A DNA stretch of 10,978 nucleotides from Microbacterium sp. (GCF_003248605.1 NZ_QFPF01000117.1:1-10978), one strand, 5' to 3'. Counted from the stretch's first letter, positions 1 to 7,558 are shown. Numbers and translations: made by a program. The notes: a model not told the origin generated them from the letters alone.

Positions 1-1
1 G

Positions 2-613
2 GGCTACAAGGGTGACCAGATCCGCGACTTCTTCCTCACCTACGGTGACCAGGGCCGCGATGTCACTGTCAACCTCGCCAGCGGAGGCTCGCCCCAGTGG
101 TACGGGGATCCTCAGACCGAGGATTGGGAGGTCACGCTCGTCGAGACCGGCACCGGCGCGCGGATCAAGCGCGTCGCGGCATACCTCGATCAGCCCTACT
201 TCCTGCAGACCTACGGCGATGGGATCGGCAACGTCGACATCGGCGCGCTCTACACCCAGCACGTGGCGAGCGGTCTGGTCTCGACCGTGACGGGTGTGCA
301 CCCGACGAGCCGGTTCGGTGAGATGCACGTCTCGGGCGAACGCGTCACCGAGTTCAACGAGAAGCCGACCATGGCCGATGGCTGGGTTTCGGGCGGCTTC
401 TTCGCGCACAAGCGCGAGATGGTCGACCGCTACCTCGACGACGACCCCGACCTGCTCCTGGAGAAGAAGCCGATGCAGACGCTTGCCAGCGACGGCGAGC
501 TCGGCGTGTTCACGCACGAGGGCTTCTGGATGGGCATGGACACCTTCCGGGACTGGACCGAGCTGAACGGCCTCTGGGACTCCGGCGACGCGGCATGGAA
601 GGTGTGGGCCTGA
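2..613 (+). CDS. rfbF: Glucose-1-phosphate cytidylyltransferase, 3' part (5' end outside window)
   Basis: This enzyme makes CDP-glucose from CTP and glucose 1-phosphate, the entry step of CDP-linked deoxysugar and branched-sugar pathways in the cytoplasm. About 203 C-terminal residues are present of a family length near 257; the N-terminal nucleotide-binding GG..GTR loop lies before base 1. Visible family landmarks, in order, are GYKGDQIRDFF at the very start, an ETGTGARIKR stretch, the metal/sugar-binding YGDGIGNVD, FNEKP, a VSGGFF segment, and the closing MDTFRDWTELNGLW...WKVW that is typical of RfbF rather than of RmlA. Its stop is 2 bases before the next gene's ATG, so the two are almost certainly cotranscribed. 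No frameshift is seen in the visible part. The family call is secure; the final sugar made from CDP-glucose is not determined by this gene. Confidence 0.93.
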   Translation, partial: GYKGDQIRDFFLTYGDQGRDVTVNLASGGSPQWYGDPQTEDWEVTLVETGTGARIKRVAAYLDQPYFLQTYGDGIGNVDIGALYTQHVASGLVSTVTGVHPTSRFGEMHVSGERVTEFNEKPTMADGWVSGGFFAHKREMVDRYLDDDPDLLLEKKPMQTLASDGELGVFTHEGFWMGMDTFRDWTELNGLWDSGDAAWKVWA

Positions 614-615
614 TC

Positions 616-1641
616 ATGAAGGTTCTCGTCACTGGCACCGAGGGATACCTCGGCTCCGTGCTCGCGCCCGAACTCCTGCGCGACGGGCACGATCTCGTCG
701 CGGTGGACACGGGCTTCTACAAGGCCGGCTGGCTGTACAACGGCGTCGACGCGACCCCGAAGACGCTCGCGAAGGACATCCGAGAGGTGGATGAGGCAGA
801 CCTCGAGGGTGTCGAGGCGATCGTGCACATGGCGGAGCTCTCGAACGACCCGCTCGGGCAGTTCAATCCCGGACTCACCAGGGCGATCAACCACGAGGGC
901 TCTGTGCGACTCGCGACGCTCGCGAAGAACGCCGGGGTGTCGCGTTTCATCTACATGTCCTCCTGCAGCGTCTACGGCGTGGCCGATGGCGTGGTGGATG
1001 AGTCCTCCCCCGTCGACCCTCAGACGATCTACGCGGAGTGCAAGGCGATGGTCGAGCGCGATGTCCTCCCGATGGCGGATGACTCGTTCTCCCCCACCTT
1101 CCTGCGCAACGCCACGGCGTTCGGAGCGTCGCCGCGCATGCGGTTCGACATCGTCCTGAACAACCTCGCCGGGTTGGCCTGGACGACGAAGAAGATCGTG
1201 ATGACCAGCGACGGCACCCCGTGGCGTCCGCTCGTGCACGCGCTCGACATCGCCAAGGCGATCCGCATGTCGCTGAACGCCCCGCGCGAATCCGTGCACG
1301 GCGAGATCTTCAATGTGGGCTCGGACGAGCAGAACTACCAGGTGCGCGAGATCGCCGAGGTCATCGGTGATGTCTTCCCCGGCTGCGAGGTCTCGTTCGG
1401 TCCCGCGGGCGGCGACAATCGCAGCTACAAGGTCAACTTCGACCGGATCCGCGAGGTGCTGCCCGGGTACGAGTGCGACTGGAACGCACGCAAGGGTGCG
1501 GAGCAGCTGCTCGCCATCTTCCAGTCGATCGACCTGGACGAAGCATCCTTCACGGGGCGCGGGTTCACGCGCCTCAAGCAGCTGGAGTACCTGATCCGCA
1601 CGGGCCAGGTCGACGAGAACCTCTTCTGGAGGCAGCCGTGA
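616..1641 (+). CDS. NAD(P)-dependent epimerase/dehydratase (extended SDR), sugar-nucleotide type
   Basis: A 341-residue extended short-chain dehydrogenase/reductase that should act on a sugar nucleotide, as epimerase, dehydratase or 4-ketoreductase. The N-terminal Rossmann motif is TGTEGYLGS (residues 6-14). The catalytic set is present: Ser116 in YMSSCSVYG and Tyr139-Lys143 in YAECK. A conserved-looking RPLVHALDIAKAI segment (204-216) and IFNVGS (231-236) match substrate-domain landmarks of the family. I chose the ATG at 616 because the Rossmann strand MKVLVTG begins there; an in-frame ATG at 595 would add residues that overlap the end of rfbF. A GGAAGG lies 13 bases upstream. The glycine motif differs from that of typical CDP-glucose 4,6-dehydratases (TGHTGFKG), so a ketoreductase or epimerase role is more likely, but that is inference. 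The exact substrate cannot be told from sequence. Confidence 0.88.
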   Translation: MKVLVTGTEGYLGSVLAPELLRDGHDLVAVDTGFYKAGWLYNGVDATPKTLAKDIREVDEADLEGVEAIVHMAELSNDPLGQFNPGLTRAINHEGSVRLATLAKNAGVSRFIYMSSCSVYGVADGVVDESSPVDPQTIYAECKAMVERDVLPMADDSFSPTFLRNATAFGASPRMRFDIVLNNLAGLAWTTKKIVMTSDGTPWRPLVHALDIAKAIRMSLNAPRESVHGEIFNVGSDEQNYQVREIAEVIGDVFPGCEVSFGPAGGDNRSYKVNFDRIREVLPGYECDWNARKGAEQLLAIFQSIDLDEASFTGRGFTRLKQLEYLIRTGQVDENLFWRQP

Positions 1642-2210
1642 TCTTCCGAACCACTCCCATCGAGGGCGTCGCGATCATCGACCTCGAGGAGCGCGGCGAT
1701 GACCGTGGCTTCTTCGCCCGATCCTTCGACCGCGCGGAGTTCGTCGCGGCGGGCCTGGACCCGCACATCGAGCAGGCGAACATCTCGTACAACTACCGCG
1801 CCGGCACTCTGCGCGGCATGCACTTCCAGATCTCGCCGAGTCCCGAGACCAAGCTGATCCGGTGCACGCGGGGCGCGATCGTCGACACGATCGTCGATAT
1901 GCGCTGGGGCTCCCCCACCCGCTTGCAGCACGTCTCTGTCGAACTCAGTGCCGACAACAGGCGCGCACTGTACGTGCCGGCTTACTTCGCGCACGGCTAC
2001 CAGACGCTCGTCGACGACACCGAGGTCACCTACATGGTCTCGGGCGGGTACGCACCGACCGCCGAGCGCGGCCTGCGACACGACGACCCGGCCCTGGGTC
2101 TGACCTGGCCTCTGCCCGTCGCCGACATCTCGGCCAAGGATGCGTCCTGGCCGCTGATCTCGGAGTGGACCGACGAACAGCTCGCCGCGGTGACGGGCGG
2201 CACCCCGTGA
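1638..2210 (+). CDS. dTDP-4-dehydrorhamnose 3,5-epimerase family protein (RmlC-like cupin)
   Basis: A 190-residue cupin of the RmlC family, which epimerises C3 and/or C5 of 4-keto-6-deoxy sugar nucleotides. Landmarks are RGFFARSF (23-30), RGMHFQ with the probable catalytic base His62, Lys72 in TKLIRC, YFAHGYQTL (116-124) with His119, ERGLRHDDPALGLTWPL near the C-terminus, and Asp168 in ISAKD. The usual tandem tyrosine region before the P..ERG..DDP stretch reads SGGYAP here, so one aromatic position is Gly. This may mean altered regiochemistry, for example a mono-epimerase. The start is the GTG at 1638, which overlaps the previous stop (GTGA) and has GGAGG five bases upstream; no better ATG exists at the right place. 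The neighbouring rfbF suggests a CDP- rather than dTDP-linked substrate, so the gene should not be named rmlC without a test. Confidence 0.88.
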   Translation: MIFRTTPIEGVAIIDLEERGDDRGFFARSFDRAEFVAAGLDPHIEQANISYNYRAGTLRGMHFQISPSPETKLIRCTRGAIVDTIVDMRWGSPTRLQHVSVELSADNRRALYVPAYFAHGYQTLVDDTEVTYMVSGGYAPTAERGLRHDDPALGLTWPLPVADISAKDASWPLISEWTDEQLAAVTGGTP

Positions 2211-3508
2211 TCCTCATCGACAAAGCTCTGCAGGCGCGCGAGAACGAGGGCCGCCCGATCGGGGTGGCGCTCGTCGGCGCCGGTTTCATGGGTCGTGGAC
2301 TGATCAATCAGATCGTCAACAGCGTGCCCGGCATGCGTGTGGCGGTCGTCGTCAATCGCACCCTCGAGAAGGCCGAGAAGGCGCTGGTGGATGCGGGTGT
2401 CACCGACGTGCGCGTCGTACACGACGCCGCGGGAGTCGACGCGGCGGTCGCGGCGGGTGCCGTGGCGATCACCACGGACCATCGCGCGGCCGTGGGCGCA
2501 GCATCCGTCGACGCCCTCGTCGAGGCGACGGGCGCCGTGGAGTACGGCTGCCACGTGGTCGTGGACGCGATCGCAGCCGGCAAGGACATCGTGCTGATGA
2601 ACGCCGAGGTGGACGGCACCGTCGGGCCGATCCTGAGCAAGCGCGCGAAGGCTGCCGGCGTCATCCTGACCGGATGCGACGGAGACCAGCCGGGCGTGGA
2701 GATGAACCTCGTGCGCTTCGTGCGGGGGCTCGGGCTGACGCCACTCGTGTGCGGCAATATCAAGGGGCTTCAGGACGAGTACCGCACGCCCACGACGCAG
2801 GCGGGGTTCGCGGCGAAGTGGGGTCAGGATCCCTACATGGTCACGAGCTTCGCGGACGGCACCAAGGTCTCGTTCGAGCAGGCGATCGTCGCCAATGCCA
2901 CGGGAATGACCGTCGAGAAGCGTGGGATGCGCGGAGCGGACCACGCGGGACACGTCGACGAGCTCACCTCGACGTTCGACGTCGACGAGCTGAAGCGGCT
3001 GGGCGGCGTGGTGGACTACGTCGTGGGCGCCAAGCCCGGTCCCGGCGTGTATGTGCTCGCAACCCACGACGACCCGAAACAGCGGCACTATCTCAACCTG
3101 TACAAGCTGGGAGAGGGGCCGCTCTACAGCTTCTACACGCCGTATCACCTCTGTCACTTCGAGGTGCCCAACACGGTGGCGCGCGCGGTGATCTTCCGCG
3201 ACGCGGCGCTCGAGCCGCTCGGCGCTCCGACCGTCGAGGTCATCGCCGTCGCCAAGACCGACCTGCCCGCGGGCACCGTCATCGACGGCTTGGGTGGTTA
3301 CCACACCTATGGCGTGGCCGAGAGGGCCGATACGACGGCGTCCGAGGCTCTGCTGCCCATCGGCGTCGCCGAGGGCGCGCGCACCGTGCGCGACATCGCC
3401 AAAGACGAGGTGCTGACCTACGCCGACGTCGAGCTGCCCGAGGGGCGGCTGGTCGACCGGTTGCGCACCGAACAGGCCGCGGAACTGCCCGTGCTGCAGC
3501 GCGTATAG
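2207..3508 (+). CDS. Homoserine dehydrogenase-like NAD(P) oxidoreductase with C-terminal SAF domain (COG4091/DRL type)
   Basis: A 433-residue protein. The N-terminal Rossmann fold shows VALVGAGFMGRG (20-31), followed by VEATGA (105-110) and LMNAEVD (130-136), which resemble homoserine dehydrogenase-type NAD(P)-binding domains. The C-terminal part has a SAF-like module: the AVAKTDLPAGTVIDG stretch (347-361) and IAKDEVLTYADVEL (397-410). This architecture matches the 'predicted homoserine dehydrogenase with SAF domain' family, which includes Brucella DRL, an alternative 1-deoxyxylulose-5-phosphate reductoisomerase. In this operon a reduction or reductive rearrangement of a sugar intermediate is more plausible than homoserine metabolism, but that is inference. 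The start is the GTG at 2207, overlapping the previous stop (GTGA) as in the gene before, so translation is probably coupled. It is the last gene before a terminator. Confidence is high for architecture and low for substrate. Confidence 0.82.
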   Translation: MILIDKALQARENEGRPIGVALVGAGFMGRGLINQIVNSVPGMRVAVVVNRTLEKAEKALVDAGVTDVRVVHDAAGVDAAVAAGAVAITTDHRAAVGAASVDALVEATGAVEYGCHVVVDAIAAGKDIVLMNAEVDGTVGPILSKRAKAAGVILTGCDGDQPGVEMNLVRFVRGLGLTPLVCGNIKGLQDEYRTPTTQAGFAAKWGQDPYMVTSFADGTKVSFEQAIVANATGMTVEKRGMRGADHAGHVDELTSTFDVDELKRLGGVVDYVVGAKPGPGVYVLATHDDPKQRHYLNLYKLGEGPLYSFYTPYHLCHFEVPNTVARAVIFRDAALEPLGAPTVEVIAVAKTDLPAGTVIDGLGGYHTYGVAERADTTASEALLPIGVAEGARTVRDIAKDEVLTYADVELPEGRLVDRLRTEQAAELPVLQRV

Positions 3509-3560
3509 AACGTCGGGCGGGTGCTTGGGGACCGCTTGCGGATGACCCGCCCGAGAAACG

Positions 3561-3601
3561 AAAGAGCCGGTGTCACACCCTCGGGTGCGCACCGGCTCTT
3601 T
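3561..3601. terminator. Bidirectional hairpin terminator
   Basis: A perfect 12-bp inverted repeat (AAAGAGCCGGTG at 3561-3572 against CACCGGCTCTTT at 3590-3601) has an inner CACC/GGTG stem closed by a 4-base loop. The outer arms give an A-run on one side and a T-run on the other, so the hairpin can end transcription in both directions. It lies 52 bases after the COG4091-type gene and 10 bases after the stop of the convergent glycosyltransferase. Confidence 0.88.
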
Positions 3602-3611
3602 CGGCGTGTGC

Positions 3612-4715
3612 TCAGGCCGGCTGAGACCGGCGCGTACGGGTGCTCTGCAGCAGCTGCTCCACTGCCACGCCCGAGACTTCGGTCGCGAACCGATCCACGA
3701 ACACCCGGCGCATCGCCGCGCCCAGCGCCACCGGGTCCGCCTCACGGATGCTGGCGGCGACGGCCCGCGGATCGCTCCAGTCGTGCACCGGAATGTACGA
3801 CCCGGCGCAGTACTCCTCGATCACGGGTGTGGGCGTCGCCACGACGGCGACGCCGAACGCCGCCGCCTCCACGATCTTGGACGGCAGCTGGTTCTGCGCC
3901 GCACTGGACCGAGGATCCTGCGGCACCAGGGTGAAGTCGATGTCGGCGTACACATCCGGGAGCGACGCCTCCGGTCCGATCGCGTGCCACGTGGCGCCGC
4001 CGCCGGCGGGCCGGAAGGAACCCGAGAAGCTCGAGAACTCGATGTCGGGCATCGCCTCGACGAGGGCGAGGATGCGGTCCGCACCCTTGTGGGGACGGAC
4101 CGTGCCCAGGTAGGCCAGCCGCAGCGGACCCGGGCGACGCGTGGAACGCGCCGGGGCGAGCCAGGACGTGGGGCGGGCATGGGCCACCACGGCGGAGGGA
4201 CGTGCCGGGAGCTCGCGCTCGCGGTAGGTGCGCCGCAGTGCGTCGCTCGAGAACGTGTAGGAGGACGCGGCGGCGGCCGTGCGACGCTGCGCACGCGCGA
4301 CCTGCAGGGGGGACTTCCGGTGCAGGATGTTCAGATGCAGGGCGGTCTTCACCGACTTGCGCACCTGCTCCTGCATGAGGCTCACGTCATCGTCATCGAA
4401 GTCGGCCACGATGGTCACGCCTCGGGTTCCGGCCACCGCCCGGGCGATGCGGTCGAGGGGCGAGAGCCCCTTCGAGATCCAGACCAGCACCGGCTGCGTG
4501 CGCGCGGCGTCGCGGATGCGGTCGATGACCGTGTCGAGGCGGTGCGCCGAGAAACGGTGCACCGTCAGATCGAAGTGCCGCGCGCCCGTCCAGGTGGGTC
4601 CGTCGTCGACGGCCCAGAGTTCGACGTCGCCGAACTCCGCGGCGACGAGACTCAGGCTGATGGCGCGCCCGATCGAGTTGGTGACAGCAGATTCGGCCAG
4701 CGCGAAAGTCAGCAT
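3612..4715 (-). CDS. GT4-like glycosyltransferase (GT-B fold)
   Basis: A 367-residue putative cytoplasmic glycosyltransferase that would transfer a sugar from a nucleotide donor to a surface glycan or lipid-linked precursor. The C-terminal GT-B donor-binding half is clear: LRLAYLGTVRPHKGADRIL (198-216) and QLPSKIVEAAAFGVAVVAT (276-294), a family-4 style donor loop with Glu283. The N-terminal half is less conserved but holds an ADFDDDD stretch (104-110), seen in related transferases. I chose the ATG at 4715 because MLTFALAES looks like a first beta strand and GGGGGA lies just upstream; an ATG 36 bases earlier would add a poor 12-residue leader. It is convergent with the sugar operon and divergent from the acyltransferase, so it has its own promoter. 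Acceptor and donor are unknown. No signal peptide is seen. Confidence 0.82.
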   Translation of the reverse strand: MLTFALAESAVTNSIGRAISLSLVAAEFGDVELWAVDDGPTWTGARHFDLTVHRFSAHRLDTVIDRIRDAARTQPVLVWISKGLSPLDRIARAVAGTRGVTIVADFDDDDVSLMQEQVRKSVKTALHLNILHRKSPLQVARAQRRTAAAASSYTFSSDALRRTYRERELPARPSAVVAHARPTSWLAPARSTRRPGPLRLAYLGTVRPHKGADRILALVEAMPDIEFSSFSGSFRPAGGGATWHAIGPEASLPDVYADIDFTLVPQDPRSSAAQNQLPSKIVEAAAFGVAVVATPTPVIEEYCAGSYIPVHDWSDPRAVAASIREADPVALGAAMRRVFVDRFATEVSGVAVEQLLQSTRTRRSQPA

Positions 4716-4958
4716 CGGTTCCCCCAGAAACCGTCGGCATCCCCCGTGCACGCCGACAGCCTCAGACTACCGCCAGGGGAGGAGGGCGGTCCAGCGTAAG
4801 GCGCGGATTCTCATCGGATCGGCCCCCGGCGGCGGGCGTGTCGACCGGCACCGACGTACACTGGGGACGCACTCCGACGGGGACTTCGGGGACCACCCGC
4901 TCCGGGCTCGCGTCGCCCCCGCGCCGTCCTTCGCCTGCCTTCGTCTGCCTTCGCCGCC
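4716..4958. other. Divergent intergenic region between glycosyltransferase and acyltransferase
   Basis: These 243 bases hold no convincing gene and should carry promoters in both directions. On the - strand there is an imperfect inverted repeat, GTCGGC (4733-4738) with GCCGAC (4752-4757) and a 13-base loop, in the glycosyltransferase leader, and a weak -10-like TAGTCT (4771-4766). On the + strand a TACACT (4857-4862) could be a -10 element for the acyltransferase, but no good -35 hexamer stands 16-18 bases before it. The right end holds the 10-bp tandem repeat listed separately. The promoter assignments are weak. Confidence 0.4.
4926..4955 (+). repeat. Three tandem copies of a 10-bp unit upstream of the acyltransferase start
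   Basis: GTCCTTCGCC, TGCCTTCGTC and TGCCTTCGCC follow one another without a gap and end three bases before the acyltransferase ATG. They share the core CCTTCG. They occupy the place where a ribosome-binding site would be expected, and none of them contains a purine-rich Shine-Dalgarno sequence. Confidence 0.8.
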
Positions 4959-6929
4959 ATGACCACCATCGCCCCCCGCCCCCGCTACGCCGGCCTCGAC
5001 GGCCTGCGCGCGGTCGCGGTCGCGCTCGTCGTGCTCTATCACCTGTTTCCGGCGTGGTGGCTGCGCCAGGGTTTCATCGGCGTCGACGTCTTCTTCGTCA
5101 TCAGCGGCTTTCTCATCACCTCGCTCCTTCTGCGCGAAAGCGCCCGTGCGGCGGCCGCGGGCGTCCCCCGGGCCCACCGGATCGATCTCCTGGACTTCTG
5201 GCGACGACGCGCGCGCCGGCTCCTGCCGGGGCTCGTCACGCTCATCGCCGTCTGCGGACTGTGGGCGTGGTTCGTCGGCGGCGACGTCCTGGTCGGCCTG
5301 GGCAGACAGGTGCTCGGGGCCCTGACCTTCAGCTACAACTGGGCGTCCGTCGCCGCCGGCGCCGGTTACTTCGAGGCCGCGACCCCCGAGGTCTTCCGCA
5401 ATCTGTGGTCCCTTGCCGTCGAAGAGCAGTTCTACGTCCTCTGGCCCCTGCTTCTGCCCCTCGTTTTGCTCGTGCCCTCCGTCTGGGCACGAGCCGTGCT
5501 CGCCCTCGCCGCGGCGGGCGCATCCGCTGCCTGGATGGCTGCGATCGTCGCGGGCGGAGGCGACCTGACACGGGCGTACTTCGGCACCGATACGCATGCC
5601 TTCGGCATCCTTCTCGGCGTCGCGCTCGCGTTCGCTCTGCAGAGCACGCTGGAGTCACCGGCGAGATGGATGCTGCATCCTCTCGCTCGTTCGATCAGCT
5701 CCCTGGGCGGTTTCGCGGCCGTCGCCGCTCTGGTACTGCTCGCGTCGCTTGTGCCCACCGATGGGACGCAGACTTTTCCCGGGGTCCTGCTCGCGGCCTC
5801 GGCGCTGACGCTCGGCGCGATCCTCGCCGGCGCCTGGCCGGGGTCATGGTTCGGCCGAGCGATCGATGTGTCGCCGCTGCGGTGGGTGGGCGCGCGTTCG
5901 TATGGGATCTACCTGTGGCACTGGCCCGTCGTGATCCTACTCATGGCCGCCTTCGAGGGCCCGGGCGCGCCCATCCCGCCGGCTGTGGGCGCCGCAGCCC
6001 TCGCGATCACCCTGGGCGCGGCCACACTGTCCTACCGGTTCGTCGAACAACCCGTGCGGCGCCTCGGTTTCCGCGGTTCCGCGAAGCTGTGGGCCCGCCG
6101 CATGCATGGCACGCCACGTATGCGTTTTGTCGCCGTCACGTCGGTGACGGCATTCGCTCTCGCAGCCTGCGCCACCACGGGCGCGATCGCGGCCGCGCCG
6201 CGCGAAACCAGCGCCGAGTCCGCGGTGGAAGCCGGCGCACGCGCGCTGGAGCGCTCGCGCGCTGCCGAGATCTCGTCCGGCGTCGCACCCACACCGACAC
6301 CGAAGCCGACCTACCCGGCGCCGCCGAGGGCGCCCGCGGAGGCAGGAGAACCCTCCCTCGCCCCGCAACCCGCCACGGTGACCGGAGACCAGATCACCGC
6401 TGTCGGCGACTCGGTCATGCTCGCCTCGGCCGGAGGGCTGGTCGAGCGACTTCCGGGCATCCATGTCGACGCGGCGGTCTCGCGCTCGATGTATGCCGGG
6501 CCCGGCATCCTCGAGTCGTTGTCGAATGCGGAACAGCTCCGACCCTATGTCGTCGTCGCGCTCGGAACGAACGGCCCGGTGAACGCCGACGCCCTGACGA
6601 GAGTGGCGGATATCGTCGGCCCCGACCGCAGCCTCATCCTGGTGAACGCCTTCGCGCCGCGCGACTGGATCGAGGGCGTCAACGCAGACCTGGCCGCGTT
6701 CGCCGCGTCGCGGCCCGGGGTGGTCGTCGCGGATTGGTCCGGCGTCGCGGGCGCCCACACCGACACCCTCGCGGGAGACCACATCCACCCTGGTTCGGCG
6801 GGCGGGCGCCTGTTCGCCGACACCGTCGCGAGCGCCGTGCAGTCCGTCGAGGACGCGCGAGCGCAGGCCGAGTTCGAACGCTCGCAGCAGCGCTCCGCCC
6901 TCGTCACCCGGCTCCTCACCGGCTCCTGA
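4959..6929 (+). CDS. Membrane O-acyltransferase: acyltransferase-3 domain fused to SGNH hydrolase domain (OafA/OatA-like)
   Basis: A 656-residue integral membrane protein expected to move acyl groups across the membrane and attach them to surface glycans or peptidoglycan. The N-terminal acyltransferase-3 domain (about 1-370) shows RYAGLDGLRAVAV with His28 in LYHLF, GFIGVDVFFVISGFLIT (38-54), FWRRRARRLLPG (80-91) and LWSLAVEEQFY (149-159), with about ten hydrophobic segments. A further hydrophobic segment at about 390-410 leads to a Pro/Ala-rich linker and an extracytoplasmic SGNH domain: GDS with Ser485, GTN with Asn538, and Asp607-x-x-His610 in DHIHPG, so the catalytic triad looks complete. 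The ATG at 4959 fits the usual family start, although no Shine-Dalgarno sequence is visible before it. The acyl group and acceptor are unknown; an acetyl group on a cell-wall glycan is the usual guess. It is monocistronic, closed by a terminator. Confidence 0.92.
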   Translation: MTTIAPRPRYAGLDGLRAVAVALVVLYHLFPAWWLRQGFIGVDVFFVISGFLITSLLLRESARAAAAGVPRAHRIDLLDFWRRRARRLLPGLVTLIAVCGLWAWFVGGDVLVGLGRQVLGALTFSYNWASVAAGAGYFEAATPEVFRNLWSLAVEEQFYVLWPLLLPLVLLVPSVWARAVLALAAAGASAAWMAAIVAGGGDLTRAYFGTDTHAFGILLGVALAFALQSTLESPARWMLHPLARSISSLGGFAAVAALVLLASLVPTDGTQTFPGVLLAASALTLGAILAGAWPGSWFGRAIDVSPLRWVGARSYGIYLWHWPVVILLMAAFEGPGAPIPPAVGAAALAITLGAATLSYRFVEQPVRRLGFRGSAKLWARRMHGTPRMRFVAVTSVTAFALAACATTGAIAAAPRETSAESAVEAGARALERSRAAEISSGVAPTPTPKPTYPAPPRAPAEAGEPSLAPQPATVTGDQITAVGDSVMLASAGGLVERLPGIHVDAAVSRSMYAGPGILESLSNAEQLRPYVVVALGTNGPVNADALTRVADIVGPDRSLILVNAFAPRDWIEGVNADLAAFAASRPGVVVADWSGVAGAHTDTLAGDHIHPGSAGGRLFADTVASAVQSVEDARAQAEFERSQQRSALVTRLLTGS

Positions 6930-6932
6930 CGA

Positions 6933-6971
6933 CGAAGCCCGCGCACCCCTCGACGGGATGCGCGGGCTTCG
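6933..6971. terminator. Bidirectional hairpin terminator between acyltransferase and rplQ
   Basis: A perfect 13-bp stem (CGAAGCCCGCGCA at 6933-6945 with TGCGCGGGCTTCG at 6959-6971) has a 13-base loop. It starts four bases after the acyltransferase stop and lies 26 bases beyond the stop of the convergent rplQ, so it can end both transcripts. There is no long T-run, which is common in high-GC actinobacteria. Confidence 0.8.
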
Positions 6972-6997
6972 ATTCGCGAAGACGGTCGGCGTGGCGC

Positions 6998-7558
6998 CTA
7001 CTTCTCTTCGGTTGCCTTCTCGGCGTCGGCCTCGGCGATCTCGGCCTCTCCGGCTGCGGCCTGATCCGCGGCGGTCTCGCCGTCCGCGGCCTCGCCCTCG
7101 GCGGGAGCCTCGGCGGCCTCCTCCTCGGCGGGAGTCTCCTCAACCACGGGGGCGGACGCTGCGGCGTCCTTCTTCTTCGACGACTTCGCCTTGGGCGTGA
7201 CGGGCTCGAGGACGAGCTCGATCACGGCCATGGGCGCGTTGTCGCCCTTGCGGTTGCCGACCTTGGTGATGCGCGTGTAGCCGCCTTCGCGATCCGCAAC
7301 CAGCGGGGCGATCTCGGTGAACAGCACGTGCACGACCTCACGGTCGCCGATCACCGAGAGCACACGCCGACGAGCGTGCAGGTCGCCGCGCTTGGCGAAA
7401 GTGATCAGGCGCTCGGCGAGCGGACGCAGGCGCTTGGCCTTGGTCTCGGTCGTCTTGATCGAGCGGTGCGTGAACAGGGCCGCGGCGAGGTTCGCAAGAA
7501 GCAGACGCTCGTGAGCGGGGCCGCCTCCGAGGCGGGGACCCTTCGTGGGCTTGGGCAT
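6998..7558 (-). CDS. rplQ: 50S ribosomal protein L17
   Basis: L17 is a large-subunit protein near the polypeptide exit. The N-terminal core (about 1-122) is canonical: [20 protein letters not shown], then [21 protein letters not shown] (29-49) and [17 protein letters not shown] (95-111). The remaining 64 residues form a Lys-then-Ala/Glu-rich low-complexity acidic tail, which is common in actinobacterial L17 and brings the length to 186 compared with 127 in E. coli. The start ATG at 7558 gives the conserved N-terminus; a GGGAG lies 12 bases upstream. It is the last gene of the infA-rpmJ-rpsM-rpsK-rpoA-rplQ block. The rpoA reading frame overlaps its first 154 bases in another frame because rpoA lacks its normal stop; rplQ itself looks intact. 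Confidence 0.97.
   Translation of the reverse strand: MPKPTKGPRLGGGPAHERLLLANLAAALFTHRSIKTTETKAKRLRPLAERLITFAKRGDLHARRRVLSVIGDREVVHVLFTEIAPLVADREGGYTRITKVGNRKGDNAPMAVIELVLEPVTPKAKSSKKKDAAASAPVVEETPAEEEAAEAPAEGEAADGETAADQAAAGEAEIAEADAEKATEEK

Noticed and set aside
595..615. ATG at 595 as the start of the SDR gene
   Set aside because: It would add seven residues overlapping the end of rfbF, whereas the first Rossmann beta strand begins directly at the ATG at 616.
430..1299. A 289-residue - strand open frame opposite rfbF and the SDR gene
   Set aside because: Antisense to two well-supported genes, with no recognisable motif.
2030..3745. A 571-residue - strand open frame opposite the COG4091-type gene
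   Set aside because: It is His/Arg/Val-rich antisense reading of a clear coding gene, a frequent artefact at high GC, and it also runs through the terminator and the 3' end of the glycosyltransferase gene.
4857..4862. TACACT as a confident -10 element for the acyltransferase
   Set aside because: No acceptable -35 hexamer lies 16-18 bases upstream in this very GC-rich stretch, so it is mentioned only as a weak candidate.
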